Source: SLJN01 sp964505385 | Lineage (GTDB): Bacteria > Bacteroidota > Rhodothermia > Balneolales > Natronogracilivirgulaceae | Direction: 5' to 3' | NCBI GenBank assembly: GCA_964505385.1 | Contig: CAZDIA010000012.1 | Location: 1 to 64,000, forward strand | DNA: 64,000 nt | In this document: positions 43,437 to 53,018 of the stretch, in pieces | Position numbering within the stretch: the first letter of the stretch is position 1 | Layout of the letters: the number at the start of each line of letters is the position of its first letter | Made by a program: the position numbers and the translations under genes | The notes under the pieces: model-generated | Database searches by the model: none | What the model saw: the letters and a program-made list of their open reading frames with translations, nothing else | What the model was told of the DNA's origin: nothing

Positions 43437-44621
43437 ATGAAAATATTACAGAGTTATTACGTCTGGCTCCCTTTAACGATGTCATGGCTGTATAATCAGG
43501 TAAGGTATTTGCCGGATGAGGTGGAGTCTCACATTCTGTGTGACCGCCGGGAAAACCGGGAGGCCTTTGATCTGCCCGAAATCTCAACGCTTTTTGAGCA
43601 TAACTCACTCTATGCCAATTTTAATTTTCTGCTCCGAAAAACCGGCTGGAGTCGATTTTCACCTTTCCTGCGGGGGTACCTCAAATCCGGAAATTTTGAT
43701 CTGATCCATGCACACTTCGGCAACATGGGTTGGGAGATGATGCCGGCAGCCCGGCCGGAAAATCTGCCGCTTATCACCACATTTTACGGTCTGGATGTGA
43801 ATTATCTGCCACTGCAGCGCCCGGTCTGGAAATCCAGATACCGCCGGTTGTTTGATTACAGTTCACTTATCCTGTGTGAAGGTCCGCACATGAAAAATGC
43901 CGTGGTTGAGCTGGGCTGTCCCGCGGATAAAGTTCTGGTGCATCATCTCGGAGTAGAGACCGAAAAACTGCCGTTTAAAGTACGCGAACCCGGAAATGGC
44001 CCCGTCAAAATTCTGATTGCCGGCTCTTTTCGCGAAAAAAAGGGAATCAGCTACGCGCTGAAAGCACTGCAAAAAGTTGCTGGCAGACACGATATTTCGG
44101 TCACTGTAATTGGAGACCGGCTACAGGAAGACCGAAGCAACCCCGAAGCGGATGAGATTTTCCGGTTGATGCAGTCTGAGGAGCTTAAAGAGTGCACGAG
44201 GCACATGGGATTTCAACCGCATCACAGGTTGATTGAAGAAGCGCTTGATCATCACATTTTTCTTTCACCAAGTGTAACATCCGGAGATGGTGATACCGAA
44301 GGCGGGGTGCCGGTATCCATAATTGAAATGACTGCAACGGGCATGCCGGTGGTGGCAACGACGCATTGTGATATCCCCAATGTGATCCACCACAATGTAA
44401 ACGGTATGCTTGCTGGTGAACGCAACACCGATCAGCTCGCCATAACCCTCGATTTTTTAATCCGGCAGCCGGAAAAATGGAAAGGCTTAGGTGAAAACGG
44501 CCGCAAACTTGCCGAAACTCATTTCAATGCCGGCAAACGGGGTCAGCGGCTTGCCGAGATCTATTCAGCTGTAATCTCAGGCACAACATTGCCGGAGGAT
44601 CAGAATGCGGTTATCGGGTAG
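43437..44621 (+). CDS. Glycosyltransferase family 4
   Basis: 394 aa, GT-B fold. N-lobe begins ILQSYYVWLPLTMSWLYNQV; LIHAHFGNMG is the usual acceptor loop. Donor lobe: ILIAGSFREKKGISYALKAL, HIFLSPSVTSGDGDTEGGVP, and VSIIEMTATGMPVVATTHCD with the conserved Glu-x7-Glu region. Typical of exopolysaccharide or colanic-acid-type transferases. Terminates at a 25-bp hairpin 20 bp downstream. Confidence 0.92.
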   Translation: MKILQSYYVWLPLTMSWLYNQVRYLPDEVESHILCDRRENREAFDLPEISTLFEHNSLYANFNFLLRKTGWSRFSPFLRGYLKSGNFDLIHAHFGNMGWEMMPAARPENLPLITTFYGLDVNYLPLQRPVWKSRYRRLFDYSSLILCEGPHMKNAVVELGCPADKVLVHHLGVETEKLPFKVREPGNGPVKILIAGSFREKKGISYALKALQKVAGRHDISVTVIGDRLQEDRSNPEADEIFRLMQSEELKECTRHMGFQPHHRLIEEALDHHIFLSPSVTSGDGDTEGGVPVSIIEMTATGMPVVATTHCDIPNVIHHNVNGMLAGERNTDQLAITLDFLIRQPEKWKGLGENGRKLAETHFNAGKRGQRLAEIYSAVISGTTLPEDQNAVIG

Positions 44622-44640
44622 AAATCTCACGCCGTTTTTT

Positions 44641-44700
44641 GTTTGATGTTTGAGGTTTGATGTTGCTCAGTCTGTCAACATCAAACGTCAAACATCAAAC
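44641..44700. terminator. CATCAAA-unit hairpin after the glycosyltransferase operon
   Basis: 25-nt arms (44641-44665 with 44676-44700) built of GTTTGATGTTTGAGG-type units, one mismatch, 10-nt loop. Preceded by a T-run. Lies between convergent genes, so a bidirectional terminator is plausible. The same unit recurs at 57005. Confidence 0.7.
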
Positions 44701-44778
44701 ACGGCTGCAAGCCTGTAACCCATGTTGCAACTACAATGACGGATTGAGGTCCATATAAGGTGATTACAGGAAGTTAAG

Positions 44779-45081
44779 TTAGTTTTTCACCATTTCAATG
44801 GCATCAGCCAGGCTGCAAATACCATCACGATAGGCGTTTATCCAAAAAGTGATTTGTTTCCGGCGAGCCAGAGTTTCCGCATCGCAACTGCAGTAACCGT
44901 TTTGAATCTGCTCTTCATATTGATCCAGATCTTCTTTGATCTGGTCAATCAGAACAGACGGAAGATCATCCCAGCCGAGAAGCTGAAGCAGCTTTTGAGG
45001 GGTCTGATTAGATTTCGCAGTAGTGAGGTCTTCTACTCTTCGCAGTGGAAATTCTTCAATTATGGGTCTTGCTGTATTCAT
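44779..45081 (-). CDS. Small unknown protein with a strong Shine-Dalgarno
   Basis: 100 aa, soluble, mostly helical. Sequence includes RPIIEEFPLRRVEDLTTAKS, LLQLLGWDDLPSVLIDQIKE and NGYCSCDAETLARRKQITFW. No family recognised. A perfect AAGGAGGT (45086-45093) lies 4 nt before the ATG, unlike almost all other genes here. With the antitoxin at 7238 it is one of two genes with such a site, hinting at acquisition from a Shine-Dalgarno-using host. Borders the 865-bp repeat-rich gap. Confidence 0.7.
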   Translation of the reverse strand: MNTARPIIEEFPLRRVEDLTTAKSNQTPQKLLQLLGWDDLPSVLIDQIKEDLDQYEEQIQNGYCSCDAETLARRKQITFWINAYRDGICSLADAIEMVKN

Positions 45082-45160
45082 AATTACCTCCTTCAGGTTG
45101 ATTTATTTCAAATATACAACCCGGTTGTGACAACATAGTGTCACCCCTTAAAACTGCCAT

Positions 45161-45382
45161 GATCTTAATCGGGAACGGGATCGCTATCGGGATCGAAATC
45201 GAAATCCATTTTCCCATAAACTGCAATTTATTTCGAAAAACGCTTTCTCCCCTTCTCCAACAATATTCTACCGGTTTGCCAATTAACCGATCGAAATATT
45301 ATCTACGACCGGTTTAATTTGGTGCATCTGTGTTTTTTCTTTTTCGATACCGATAGCGATTGCGATCCCGATACCGATTTCA
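45161..45382. repeat. ATCGGGATCG-unit inverted pair
   Basis: Two tracts of degenerate ATCGGGATCGCTATCGGG and GATCGAAATCG units (45161-45208 and 45343-45382) lie in opposite orientation about 135 bp apart. Part of the gene-free gap 45082-45946. Confidence 0.65.
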
Positions 45383-45566
45383 ATTGCCAACTGATAACCC
45401 TCTATAGATTCTGGTTAATAAATTTCTCGCCACGAGATGATTCCTTTCATTAACTTATGTAAATAAAGAGTGTTGCTGGTAATTAGAGAGGTAAATTTTC
45501 CCGAATAGATACTTGTTAGTGATGGTGCCGGTTAAAGACTGAAGCATAGTGAGTTGCAAATTGGAT

Positions 45567-45668
45567 GGAGATTCCTCCCATGAAACAGGTCAACATCCTC
45601 TGCAATGGTAAATATGTCAATTGTACCTCAAATTTAAGCTCCTGGATAGTGGTCGGAATGACAGCTGG
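45567..45668. repeat. GGAGATTCCTCC ... GGTCGGAATGAC element
   Basis: GGAGATTCCTCCC (45567-45579) and GGTCGGAATGACAGCTGG (45651-45668) flank about 70 bp. As I recall, GAGATTCC and GGAATGAC are the outer parts of a widespread palindromic intergenic sequence in Bacteroidota, here with an insertion between the arms. Confidence 0.5.
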
Positions 45669-45678
45669 AGGTTACTTT

Positions 45679-45718
45679 GTGCCTGGATGCCTCGGTGCCT
45701 TGGCCCCTTAGTGCCTTA
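45679..45718. repeat. GTGCCT-unit tandem
   Basis: GTGCCTGGATGCCTCGGTGC and CTTGGCCCCTTAGTGCCTTA: degenerate repeats of GTGCCTTGG. The remaining 228 bp to asd (45719-45946) show no gene or repeat that I recognise. Confidence 0.55.
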
Positions 45719-45946
45719 TTCTGTCACTGTCTCAACATTGCCGCCGAAAGCGGGTTGAATTACAGTTTTAATTGTTTAATCAAGTTCAAACTGCCTCTAC
45801 AATTCACGATGAGATGAAATCCACTTTTTATTATATTAATGTCCTCAAAATTTGACGAACGCGGAGCACAACATTAATCAAAGTCTACTTAAAAAAAGAG
45901 TATTTTTAGCTCCGGTAATTTTAGAACATCCAATCACTTACGGGTT

Positions 45947-47002
45947 ATGAAAACATTTAATGTAGGAGTACTTGGAGCGACTGGCGCAGTCGGTCAAAAG
46001 TTTATCAGTTTATTAAAAAACCATCCATGGTTTACGATTACCGCTCTTGGAGCCTCAGAGCGATCTGCCGGCAAAACCTATAAAGAAGCTGCCACCTGGA
46101 TTGAACCAACTGACATTCCGGAAAATTTAGCAAATAAAATCATTGATCCGTGTGATCCGGAATCAATGGACAATGTAGATTTTGTTTTTTCCGGACTCGA
46201 TTCTTCAGTAGCTACCGAAATTGAGCAATCTTATGCCGAAGCCGGAATTCCGGTCATTTCCAATGCAAGGAATTACCGGCAGCACGAATCGGTACCACTG
46301 TTGGTTCCGGAAGTCAACGCAGATCATATTGAATTAATTAAAAATCAGAAGTTTACCAGTGATGGTAGTGGATTTATCGTAACCAACCCAAACTGCGTTT
46401 GTATTCCCCTGTCGATGGCTGTAAAACCTCTGCATGACGCTTTCGGTGTACAATCTATCGTTATGACAACCTTGCAGGCTATTTCAGGCGGCGGCTATCC
46501 CGGCGTTCCGGGAATGGATATCACCGCCAATGTGATGCCCTCAATCTCAGGCGAGGAACCCAAAATCGGGCTTGAGCCATTAAAAATCCTGGGAGATCTT
46601 GAAAACGGTAAAGTTAATTTTGCTGAAATCCCGATTCAATCCACTGCCACACGTGTGCCGACACTGGAAGGACACCTTTTAAGTGTTACCATTTCTTTTG
46701 ATAATCCTCCTGAAGCGGAACAGGCCGTGAATGAGCTTGAAAACTGGAATAGCAAAATATCGGACTTGAATCTGCCATCCGCTCCGGAAAAGCCATTGAG
46801 AGTTTATGAGGATCCAAGATATCCGCAACCGCGCTTGCACAGTTACCGTGAAGGCGGCATGCAGATAAGCATCGGCAGGGTAAGGAAAGCAGAAGTAATG
46901 GATTTGTCGATGATGGTATTGGGCCACAATACAGTTCGCGGCGCCGCCGGGTGTTCCATTTTGAATGCGGAGCTGCTTGTTGAAAAAGGCTACATCAAAT
47001 AA
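45947..47002 (+). CDS. asd: Aspartate-semialdehyde dehydrogenase (archaeal/fungal type)
   Basis: 351 aa. Reduces aspartyl phosphate to aspartate semialdehyde, the branch to lysine/DAP, threonine and methionine. N-terminal Rossmann VGVLGATGAVGQKFISLL; catalytic Cys150 in VTNPNCVCIP; substrate loop AISGGGYPGVPGMDI and the C-terminal HNTVRGAAG. Sequence and length match the archaeal-type Asd rather than the E. coli type. dapD follows on the same strand 82 bp later (from its ATG). Confidence 0.93.
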   Translation: MKTFNVGVLGATGAVGQKFISLLKNHPWFTITALGASERSAGKTYKEAATWIEPTDIPENLANKIIDPCDPESMDNVDFVFSGLDSSVATEIEQSYAEAGIPVISNARNYRQHESVPLLVPEVNADHIELIKNQKFTSDGSGFIVTNPNCVCIPLSMAVKPLHDAFGVQSIVMTTLQAISGGGYPGVPGMDITANVMPSISGEEPKIGLEPLKILGDLENGKVNFAEIPIQSTATRVPTLEGHLLSVTISFDNPPEAEQAVNELENWNSKISDLNLPSAPEKPLRVYEDPRYPQPRLHSYREGGMQISIGRVRKAEVMDLSMMVLGHNTVRGAAGCSILNAELLVEKGYIK

Positions 47003-47084
47003 CATATAATTAATCAGTTACACAGGTTTCGGAGAATATTCTTTTGATTCGAAACCTGTGATTGTTTTACTAAATCAGACAGAC

Positions 47085-47921
47085 ATGGAATTACAACAAC
47101 GCATTACTCAACTTGCTGAGGATCCCCCGGAAACAGAACCGAAAGATTTTCCTGAGCTGTTTAAATCATTTCTTGGTGAGCTGGAATCAGGAAGAATTCG
47201 CGCTGCTGAACCCGGTGAATCCGGCTGGGCCGTAAACGGATGGGTTAAATATGGTATCCTGCTTGGGTTTCGCTACGGCAAAAACCGGGAGCTCAACACC
47301 GGAGGCTCTCTTCCCTTTTTCGACAAACACACCTACCCTGTACAAAAACCTGATGGCGAAGGTAAAAATATTCGCATTGTGCCTGGAGGATCATCTATAA
47401 GAACCGGTGCCTACATTGGCTCCAATGTCACCATGATGCCACCAAGTTATGTAAACGCCGGTGCGTTTGTTGGCGACGGCACTATGATCGATTCTCATGC
47501 TCTTGTGGGGAGTTGTGCTCAGGTGGGTAACAAGGTGCATTTGAGTGCATCCGCACAACTTGGGGGCGTACTTGAGCCGATTGGCGCAACACCGGTTGTA
47601 GTGGAAGATAAATGCATGATCGGAGGAAATACCGGAATCTATGAAGGTACGCAGATCGGTAAAGGTGCTGTGATTGGCGCCGGCGTGATTCTGACCAGAT
47701 CTACACCTGTTTATGATCTGACCGAAGAAAAAGTTCACAAAGGAAGCAAAGAACAGCCGCTTCGTATACCTGAAGGAGCCGTGGTAGTACCGGGAACACG
47801 AAGCATTTCCGGCAATCAGTTTGCTGTTGAACACAATCTTGGTATTCAGACTCCGATCATAATCAAGTACCGTGACGACCGAACCGACGAGGCGACTACG
47901 CTGGAAAAATTGCTGAGGTAA
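47085..47921 (+). CDS. dapD: Tetrahydrodipicolinate N-succinyltransferase
   Basis: 278 aa from ATG 47085; the longer frame from 47058 adds nine unlikely residues. Succinylates tetrahydrodipicolinate in the succinylase branch of DAP/lysine synthesis. A left-handed beta-helix of hexapeptide repeats occupies about residues 90-220 (TGAYIGSNVTMMPPSYVNAG, GDGTMIDSHALVGSCAQVG). C-terminal AVVVPGTRSISGNQFAVEHN matches DapD. Together with asd it supplies DAP for peptidoglycan. Confidence 0.95.
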   Translation: MELQQRITQLAEDPPETEPKDFPELFKSFLGELESGRIRAAEPGESGWAVNGWVKYGILLGFRYGKNRELNTGGSLPFFDKHTYPVQKPDGEGKNIRIVPGGSSIRTGAYIGSNVTMMPPSYVNAGAFVGDGTMIDSHALVGSCAQVGNKVHLSASAQLGGVLEPIGATPVVVEDKCMIGGNTGIYEGTQIGKGAVIGAGVILTRSTPVYDLTEEKVHKGSKEQPLRIPEGAVVVPGTRSISGNQFAVEHNLGIQTPIIIKYRDDRTDEATTLEKLLR

Positions 47922-47939
47922 TTACTTCGTAAAACCACT

Positions 47940-49715
47940 TTATGGACGCCCGGGAGGACCAGGAATAGCCGGAGGATCATCATCATCCCCGGAAAAAATA
48001 AGTGTAACTCCGGTTGCAATTAAAGCAGCGCCGGTAGCTGCAAAAATCCAAATGCGAGTCGGCCGATGGTCAGCTACGAATTCAGCGGCACCGGGCTCAG
48101 AGTCAAGATCGCGCTCAAGCTCCGACGATGATTCGATAAAAAAATCATCATCGGTAATTGTGTGGTCTCCGTAGTGAACCTTCAGACCGTATCTTCCTTC
48201 CGCGAGTTGGTATGATGCAGAATTCTCATGCTGAGTTGTTTCTTTAATGAGTTGCCCGGCAGTAGTAAAAAACTGCACATGAACACTATCTAACCCGGTT
48301 GTCATGGCTTTGGAACCGTATATCTCAACTTCCGGATAATCAGCAAATTTATCAGATTCGTCCGCAATTTGTAGTTTTAACAGATTCAGGCGCTGCAGGT
48401 ATAATCTCAGACTTTTTTCCCGGTCTCCGTCTTTATCCGAAAACTTTGCAACAGCCTCAACATGTTGCTTTTCCATTTCCGATTCTTCAGCCCTAAAAGG
48501 GAAATATACTTCCCCTCCTCTTATTTCAAGATTTTCGGATTGAACAGAAATTCCGTTAAATGACAGCTTACCACGCTCAACCAATTGTTTAATATTTTCT
48601 GAAGTAAGATCACTTTCTGAATAGTTGGCTACATTTATTCTGGCAATACCTTCGTTTTGTTCGTATCGATGTGCCAGAGAGGCTTGATCACCATCCAGAT
48701 AATGGATTGCATCCACAAGACCAATGTCCATGAGAGAGGTAATTTCTTCCGCCTCCGGAGTTGCAGGCATTTCCGGATAGTTTTCAGGATCAAATGCATC
48801 ATCTACTGTGCGCCAGACTCTGTAGTGAATTTTTGCGTCATCAGGGTCTGACATATCAATAATCATAAAAAGCATCTCTCCTTCACTCGTATACCACAAT
48901 TGACGGGTACGCACTCCATAAATGTCCTCATATACCGGATGAGCCAGAACTTCCGGATCCTGAAACCTTAATTCAGCTTCCCTGGCATGATCAAACAACC
49001 CCTGCAACAAATTTGTATAACCGGCTACATAATGCCTTCGATACAAGGTTCGATCCCCCGGCAATCTTGACGCTGCAATGACTGTAGCCTCAGGATCCAA
49101 CATTTGTTTGATCCCCAGTGTATCCTGATGGTTATATGAGTTCCTGTACAAGTCCAGCTGCTCTATCACCTGATCAGTTTCTGAATCTGTGGCAGGATTA
49201 TCGTAAGCTATGAATGGCGCTATGTTGTGATAACCTGAAGTAAAGTTTATTTCCGTGACATCTCCTTCAGCATTAAAAGATACTACAAGTTCCTTTAAAG
49301 CCTCTTCTTCTGCATTAGGATCAGCAAGTATTGCTCCCCCGATTTCATATTCATCATCAGGTGTCTCACGGATAAATGTGGCAATAGTATCCCTGGCAAC
49401 ATAAAGACTGGTGCCCGATATTTCATTTTCAATTGCTGCTACTCCTGGGTGTCCGGAAATTTCCTCAGGCCAGTCAAAATCACCGGTAAGCTGATAAGTA
49501 TTAATACCTTTTAGGAGCACCTGCATACGATCCTCCAACTGAGCAACCAGACCTGGCTCAAGTCCTTCTTGAATCTCCACCTCAATTTGATCAGGTAAAT
49601 CATCATTGGCTGCCGCAACAAAAGGTAGCAAGTTTATCATTATAACAACAACTATAAACTGCCATACCTGCTTGGTTGTGATAAACTTATGTTTTATCCG
49701 CGGTGATTTTATCAT
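47940..49715 (-). CDS. Large exported protein with C-terminal membrane helix, unknown
   Basis: 591 aa. Signal peptide (VWQFIVVVIMINLLPFVAAA). Long mixed alpha/beta region with acidic bias; a PEGA-like sandwich may lie near YQLAEGRYGLKVHYGDHTIT. A C-terminal TM (WIFAATGAALIATGVTLIFS) is followed by DDDDPPAIPGPPGRP. Not recognised. Lies 15 bp downstream of the FN3 protein on the same strand: one operon. Possibly an envelope partner of that secreted protein. Confidence 0.72.
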   Translation of the reverse strand: MIKSPRIKHKFITTKQVWQFIVVVIMINLLPFVAAANDDLPDQIEVEIQEGLEPGLVAQLEDRMQVLLKGINTYQLTGDFDWPEEISGHPGVAAIENEISGTSLYVARDTIATFIRETPDDEYEIGGAILADPNAEEEALKELVVSFNAEGDVTEINFTSGYHNIAPFIAYDNPATDSETDQVIEQLDLYRNSYNHQDTLGIKQMLDPEATVIAASRLPGDRTLYRRHYVAGYTNLLQGLFDHAREAELRFQDPEVLAHPVYEDIYGVRTRQLWYTSEGEMLFMIIDMSDPDDAKIHYRVWRTVDDAFDPENYPEMPATPEAEEITSLMDIGLVDAIHYLDGDQASLAHRYEQNEGIARINVANYSESDLTSENIKQLVERGKLSFNGISVQSENLEIRGGEVYFPFRAEESEMEKQHVEAVAKFSDKDGDREKSLRLYLQRLNLLKLQIADESDKFADYPEVEIYGSKAMTTGLDSVHVQFFTTAGQLIKETTQHENSASYQLAEGRYGLKVHYGDHTITDDDFFIESSSELERDLDSEPGAAEFVADHRPTRIWIFAATGAALIATGVTLIFSGDDDDPPAIPGPPGRP

Positions 49716-49730
49716 ATTCTGTAATAATAT

Positions 49731-52568
49731 CTATTTAACCAGCATCATCTTCCCGGTTTTAACTTCATTCCCGACATTTAAACGATAAATATATGTGCCG
49801 CTTGACATTCCTGACCCGTCAAACTCAACCGTATGCCAGCCCGCCTGCTTTTGTTCATCAAACAGCGTCTTTACTTTACGACCTAAAACATCATAAACCT
49901 CAAGGTTCACCCTGTCCTCATCAGTGATAGCAAACCTGATGGTTGTTACAGGATTAAACGGGTTAGGATAATTGGCCTTAAGTGAAATTTCTTCCGGCAG
50001 CAATTCATTTTCACGCTTTTTTAAATCAGATTCATTACCGATATAAAGTTTATAGGATACTTCCGGTTCTGTTACCTCACTCTTTGCCATACTTTCTCCA
50101 TCCAGCAGATGAGAAACATTGGTAACCGGATTAACCAGCAATATCTTTTTTCTTTCATCAAATCCATGCAGGTCAGCTTGCCATGTAATTGTCTCACCAA
50201 CCGGTGCTTTGACGTTCATCTTATGTGGTTCATCGAGTGTATTCTGGTCTGCAGAAATTGTGCGAAAAGCCCGCTCGTTTTCTTGATCCTCATTTTCTAA
50301 AGTAACTCCATACCGCGACATTTCAAGAGATGGATGTGGAGCAACTCCCTTTGTATAATTATCCTGCTCGAAAATGATCTCAACTGAAGTAGTTAAATCC
50401 TCCATATTTGTTGAGTTGCCGGAAAATCTGCCCTCTAATGTTATCATTTTATCTTTGTTATACTCTTCTGAATCACCCGAAGCTTGTTTTATTCTATTTT
50501 CAAAATCGCCATAAGGAATGTGCAATTCATCCAATTCCCGGTTTGGGTTATTATAGAAATAATATGCCTGTGTTGGCTCCATGACAGAAGCTGTCTCAAA
50601 CAGATGGTTAAAAGCATAGAGATCAGCTTCAATATCATTTAAAATCAATACATCCTCCCAGATAACCTGGTTCGTGAAGGGATTGGTAATTATATTCCAT
50701 CCGGGTTTCAATTCAATGGCGTAGGCATCATACTCGTTTAACTCAACCTTTTCAATCTGTTTATCAAAATCTATTTGATTGCGGCTGTAAACCCAGTAAC
50801 CTGCCCCACCGCCAAACTTAAATTGATTAGCTCCGAAATTAAACTCCTTCAGATAGTCAACCTCATCTCCGGTATCTGAAAATGCCCTCCAGTCCTGATT
50901 ATAATCCCCTTCAATAACTTCGTCCAAAGGTATATCATCAGCCCCGGGTAATCCTATCAAACGGTAATCTTCCTCTGCAATATCATCCCCGGCCGATTGA
51001 TCAAATGTTATTGATGCAGAAAGCTCTTGCTGAAATTGGGGGTCGTTTCGTGTAGAAAAATCACGAATTTCACTCCATGAGCTGCTTGTTAGTTCATCTG
51101 CTATACGCACCTGCCAGTAATACTCTGTATTCGCTTCGAGGCCCGTAAGTTCTGCGTACTTCTCAGATACCACAATTTCTTCGTTCTCATCCCCTGGCTG
51201 ATCTTGTTTCGTCAACCGCAACTCATAATTAAGGGCATCGTGAGGATCGGCCCAGCTTATGCGCGGAGCAATGCTGATATCAGAAGCATTAGCGGTTGGA
51301 AATCCGGGTTCCGGAGCTTGTGCCTCAGTAACAAAATACTCGACTTCAGACCACTCTCCCTCACTATGATCATTATAAGCCTGAACTCTCCAGTTATAAA
51401 TCTCATAAAAACTGAGAGAATCAGTGATTTGAATCTCGCTTTCTTCTATGTCTTCATAAAAAAATTCAGTTTCACCAGTAGATGAGTTGTTAATCTCGAC
51501 ACGATATCCAGTGGCATTATCTGCTGATAGCCAGTTTAGATGTGGCGTAACTGGAATGCTTCCAAGAGAATCTGACGGCTCTTCCAATACGACTTGCTCC
51601 GGTTCCATCTCAATAGTTGTAAAGCTAAAAGTAGTGGACCAATATCCTTGTCCCCTATCATTTTCGGCACGAACCCTCCAGTAATACTGGCTATTTTGCT
51701 CAAGAGGTTCTTCCGGCTGATAGTCGGTCGTAGTCACGCCTTCCTCATTTTCTATGATGTTATTAAAAAATGCATCAGTAGCTAATTGAAACTCATAAGA
51801 ATCGGCATTATCCACCGAACCCCACAAGAAACGTGGTTCAAGACTTACTTTTTCTGAGTTATCACCGGGAGAAATAAGAATGGGCCGCAAAGGTCTTTCC
51901 GGTAAGGTTGAAAACGACCAGGCCTCAGACCATTCGGTAGTATCCAACTCTGTATAACTTCGAACCCTCCAGCTATAAGTCCTTTCCGGTTCCAAGTCAG
52001 TATCCATGGTTAACTCATTCTCCTCAACATCCACACTATCTTTTACCAACTCCTCCATACTGGGTTCAGAAGACTTAAATAATTGTACCTGATACAACTC
52101 ATTATCAAATATTCCCTGCCAATTAAATTCTGGCCTTAGGGGTACTTCTTCTTCACCATCTTCCGGAGAAATCAAATTAATTGCCGGTTCAGAAGTTTCG
52201 TAATTTACCTGGAACTCAGCGGGTTGATTTCCATTTCCATCACTATCATGAGCGACATTGTCAGGAACCACAATCCGCACCAAACCCTCTTCAATAGCTT
52301 CTAATTCAATATTATGCACCCCTTCATTGCCACTTGTAAAATTTGATATCCTGGCATTATCAACTATAAGATCTGACTCTTCAAATCCGCTAACCTCTTT
52401 ATCGAAGATAATGAATAATGAAAAAGATGGTTCAGTGATGGGGTCACTAATTGATGACCAGAAAAAAACCTCCGGCCCATCTTCCGCACTCGTATCCCGA
52501 ATAAATATTCCCAATACCAACAATAAAAAAATTACAGTTTTTAAAATGAGCCTGCCTCGGACTATCAT
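49731..52568 (-). CDS. Secreted FN3-repeat protein with T9SS type A-like sorting domain
   Basis: 945 aa, signal peptide near LILKTVIFLLLVLGIFIRDT. An N-terminal Ig-like domain is followed by four FN3-like repeats (about 130-510) ending in (Y/W)xWRVRSY...W-S-E type strands. A middle region of about 200 aa follows (GAGYWVYSRNQIDF, then PGWNIITNPF). The last 80 residues form a sorting domain: NYPNPFNPVTTIRFAI, VNLEVYDVLGRKVKTLFDEQ and GTYIYRLNVGNEVKTGKMML. Secretion by a type IX-like system is inferred from family knowledge. Confidence 0.85.
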   Translation of the reverse strand: MIVRGRLILKTVIFLLLVLGIFIRDTSAEDGPEVFFWSSISDPITEPSFSLFIIFDKEVSGFEESDLIVDNARISNFTSGNEGVHNIELEAIEEGLVRIVVPDNVAHDSDGNGNQPAEFQVNYETSEPAINLISPEDGEEEVPLRPEFNWQGIFDNELYQVQLFKSSEPSMEELVKDSVDVEENELTMDTDLEPERTYSWRVRSYTELDTTEWSEAWSFSTLPERPLRPILISPGDNSEKVSLEPRFLWGSVDNADSYEFQLATDAFFNNIIENEEGVTTTDYQPEEPLEQNSQYYWRVRAENDRGQGYWSTTFSFTTIEMEPEQVVLEEPSDSLGSIPVTPHLNWLSADNATGYRVEINNSSTGETEFFYEDIEESEIQITDSLSFYEIYNWRVQAYNDHSEGEWSEVEYFVTEAQAPEPGFPTANASDISIAPRISWADPHDALNYELRLTKQDQPGDENEEIVVSEKYAELTGLEANTEYYWQVRIADELTSSSWSEIRDFSTRNDPQFQQELSASITFDQSAGDDIAEEDYRLIGLPGADDIPLDEVIEGDYNQDWRAFSDTGDEVDYLKEFNFGANQFKFGGGAGYWVYSRNQIDFDKQIEKVELNEYDAYAIELKPGWNIITNPFTNQVIWEDVLILNDIEADLYAFNHLFETASVMEPTQAYYFYNNPNRELDELHIPYGDFENRIKQASGDSEEYNKDKMITLEGRFSGNSTNMEDLTTSVEIIFEQDNYTKGVAPHPSLEMSRYGVTLENEDQENERAFRTISADQNTLDEPHKMNVKAPVGETITWQADLHGFDERKKILLVNPVTNVSHLLDGESMAKSEVTEPEVSYKLYIGNESDLKKRENELLPEEISLKANYPNPFNPVTTIRFAITDEDRVNLEVYDVLGRKVKTLFDEQKQAGWHTVEFDGSGMSSGTYIYRLNVGNEVKTGKMMLVK

Positions 52569-52799
52569 TTGGTCCCCATGAGCTTCTGGATATCTAATAA
52601 TTAGTATGAAAAAAATTGAGCCAAAAATTATCCAAATGTCTATTACTAATCAATAACTTATAATGTATAAATTATTAAAAAAATCTAATCCTGTTGAAAT
52701 AATTAAACTAAGGTATAAAATTTAATTTATTTTAATTAGACATAAATCAAATAATACCTAAGAATCATTTTATGGGTCAAAAATCAAAAAAAATTCAAA

Positions 52800-52941
52800 A
52801 ATATTGTAAGGGTCACCTTTCTCGATGCTCTAAGGTTATGAGATCAGACTTATTAATCTGGTCTCATATAGATATGCGTGCAAGCGCAAATTCTACAGTC
52901 CTAAGGGTTGCACAGGTGACACCTGTAGCAACCCTTTTTTT
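52800..52941 (+). ncRNA. Candidate structured RNA with intrinsic terminator
   Basis: In the 450-bp gap 52569-53018. An 11-bp hairpin (52838-52848 with 52857-52867, one G-U) is followed by a small TGCG/CGCA stem and a strong terminator: AAGGGTTGC and CAGGT paired with ACCTG and GCAACCCTT (52903-52936), then seven U to 52941. It reads toward the lamin-tail gene but ends 77 bp before its ATG, so it is a separate small RNA or a leader with a terminator switch. The 5' end is not defined; 52569-52770 is very AT-rich with nothing else seen. Confidence 0.5.
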
Positions 52942-53018
52942 ATGTATTTCCACAGCGGATAATTTTACGGAATTTTGTACTTTAGGCTACACATCATTAA
53001 GTGCTTAATTACCGTTTT

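Noticed and set aside
52772..53008. 78-aa frame before the lamin-tail gene
   Set aside because: Runs through the terminator hairpin and has no protein character; a structured RNA explains it better.
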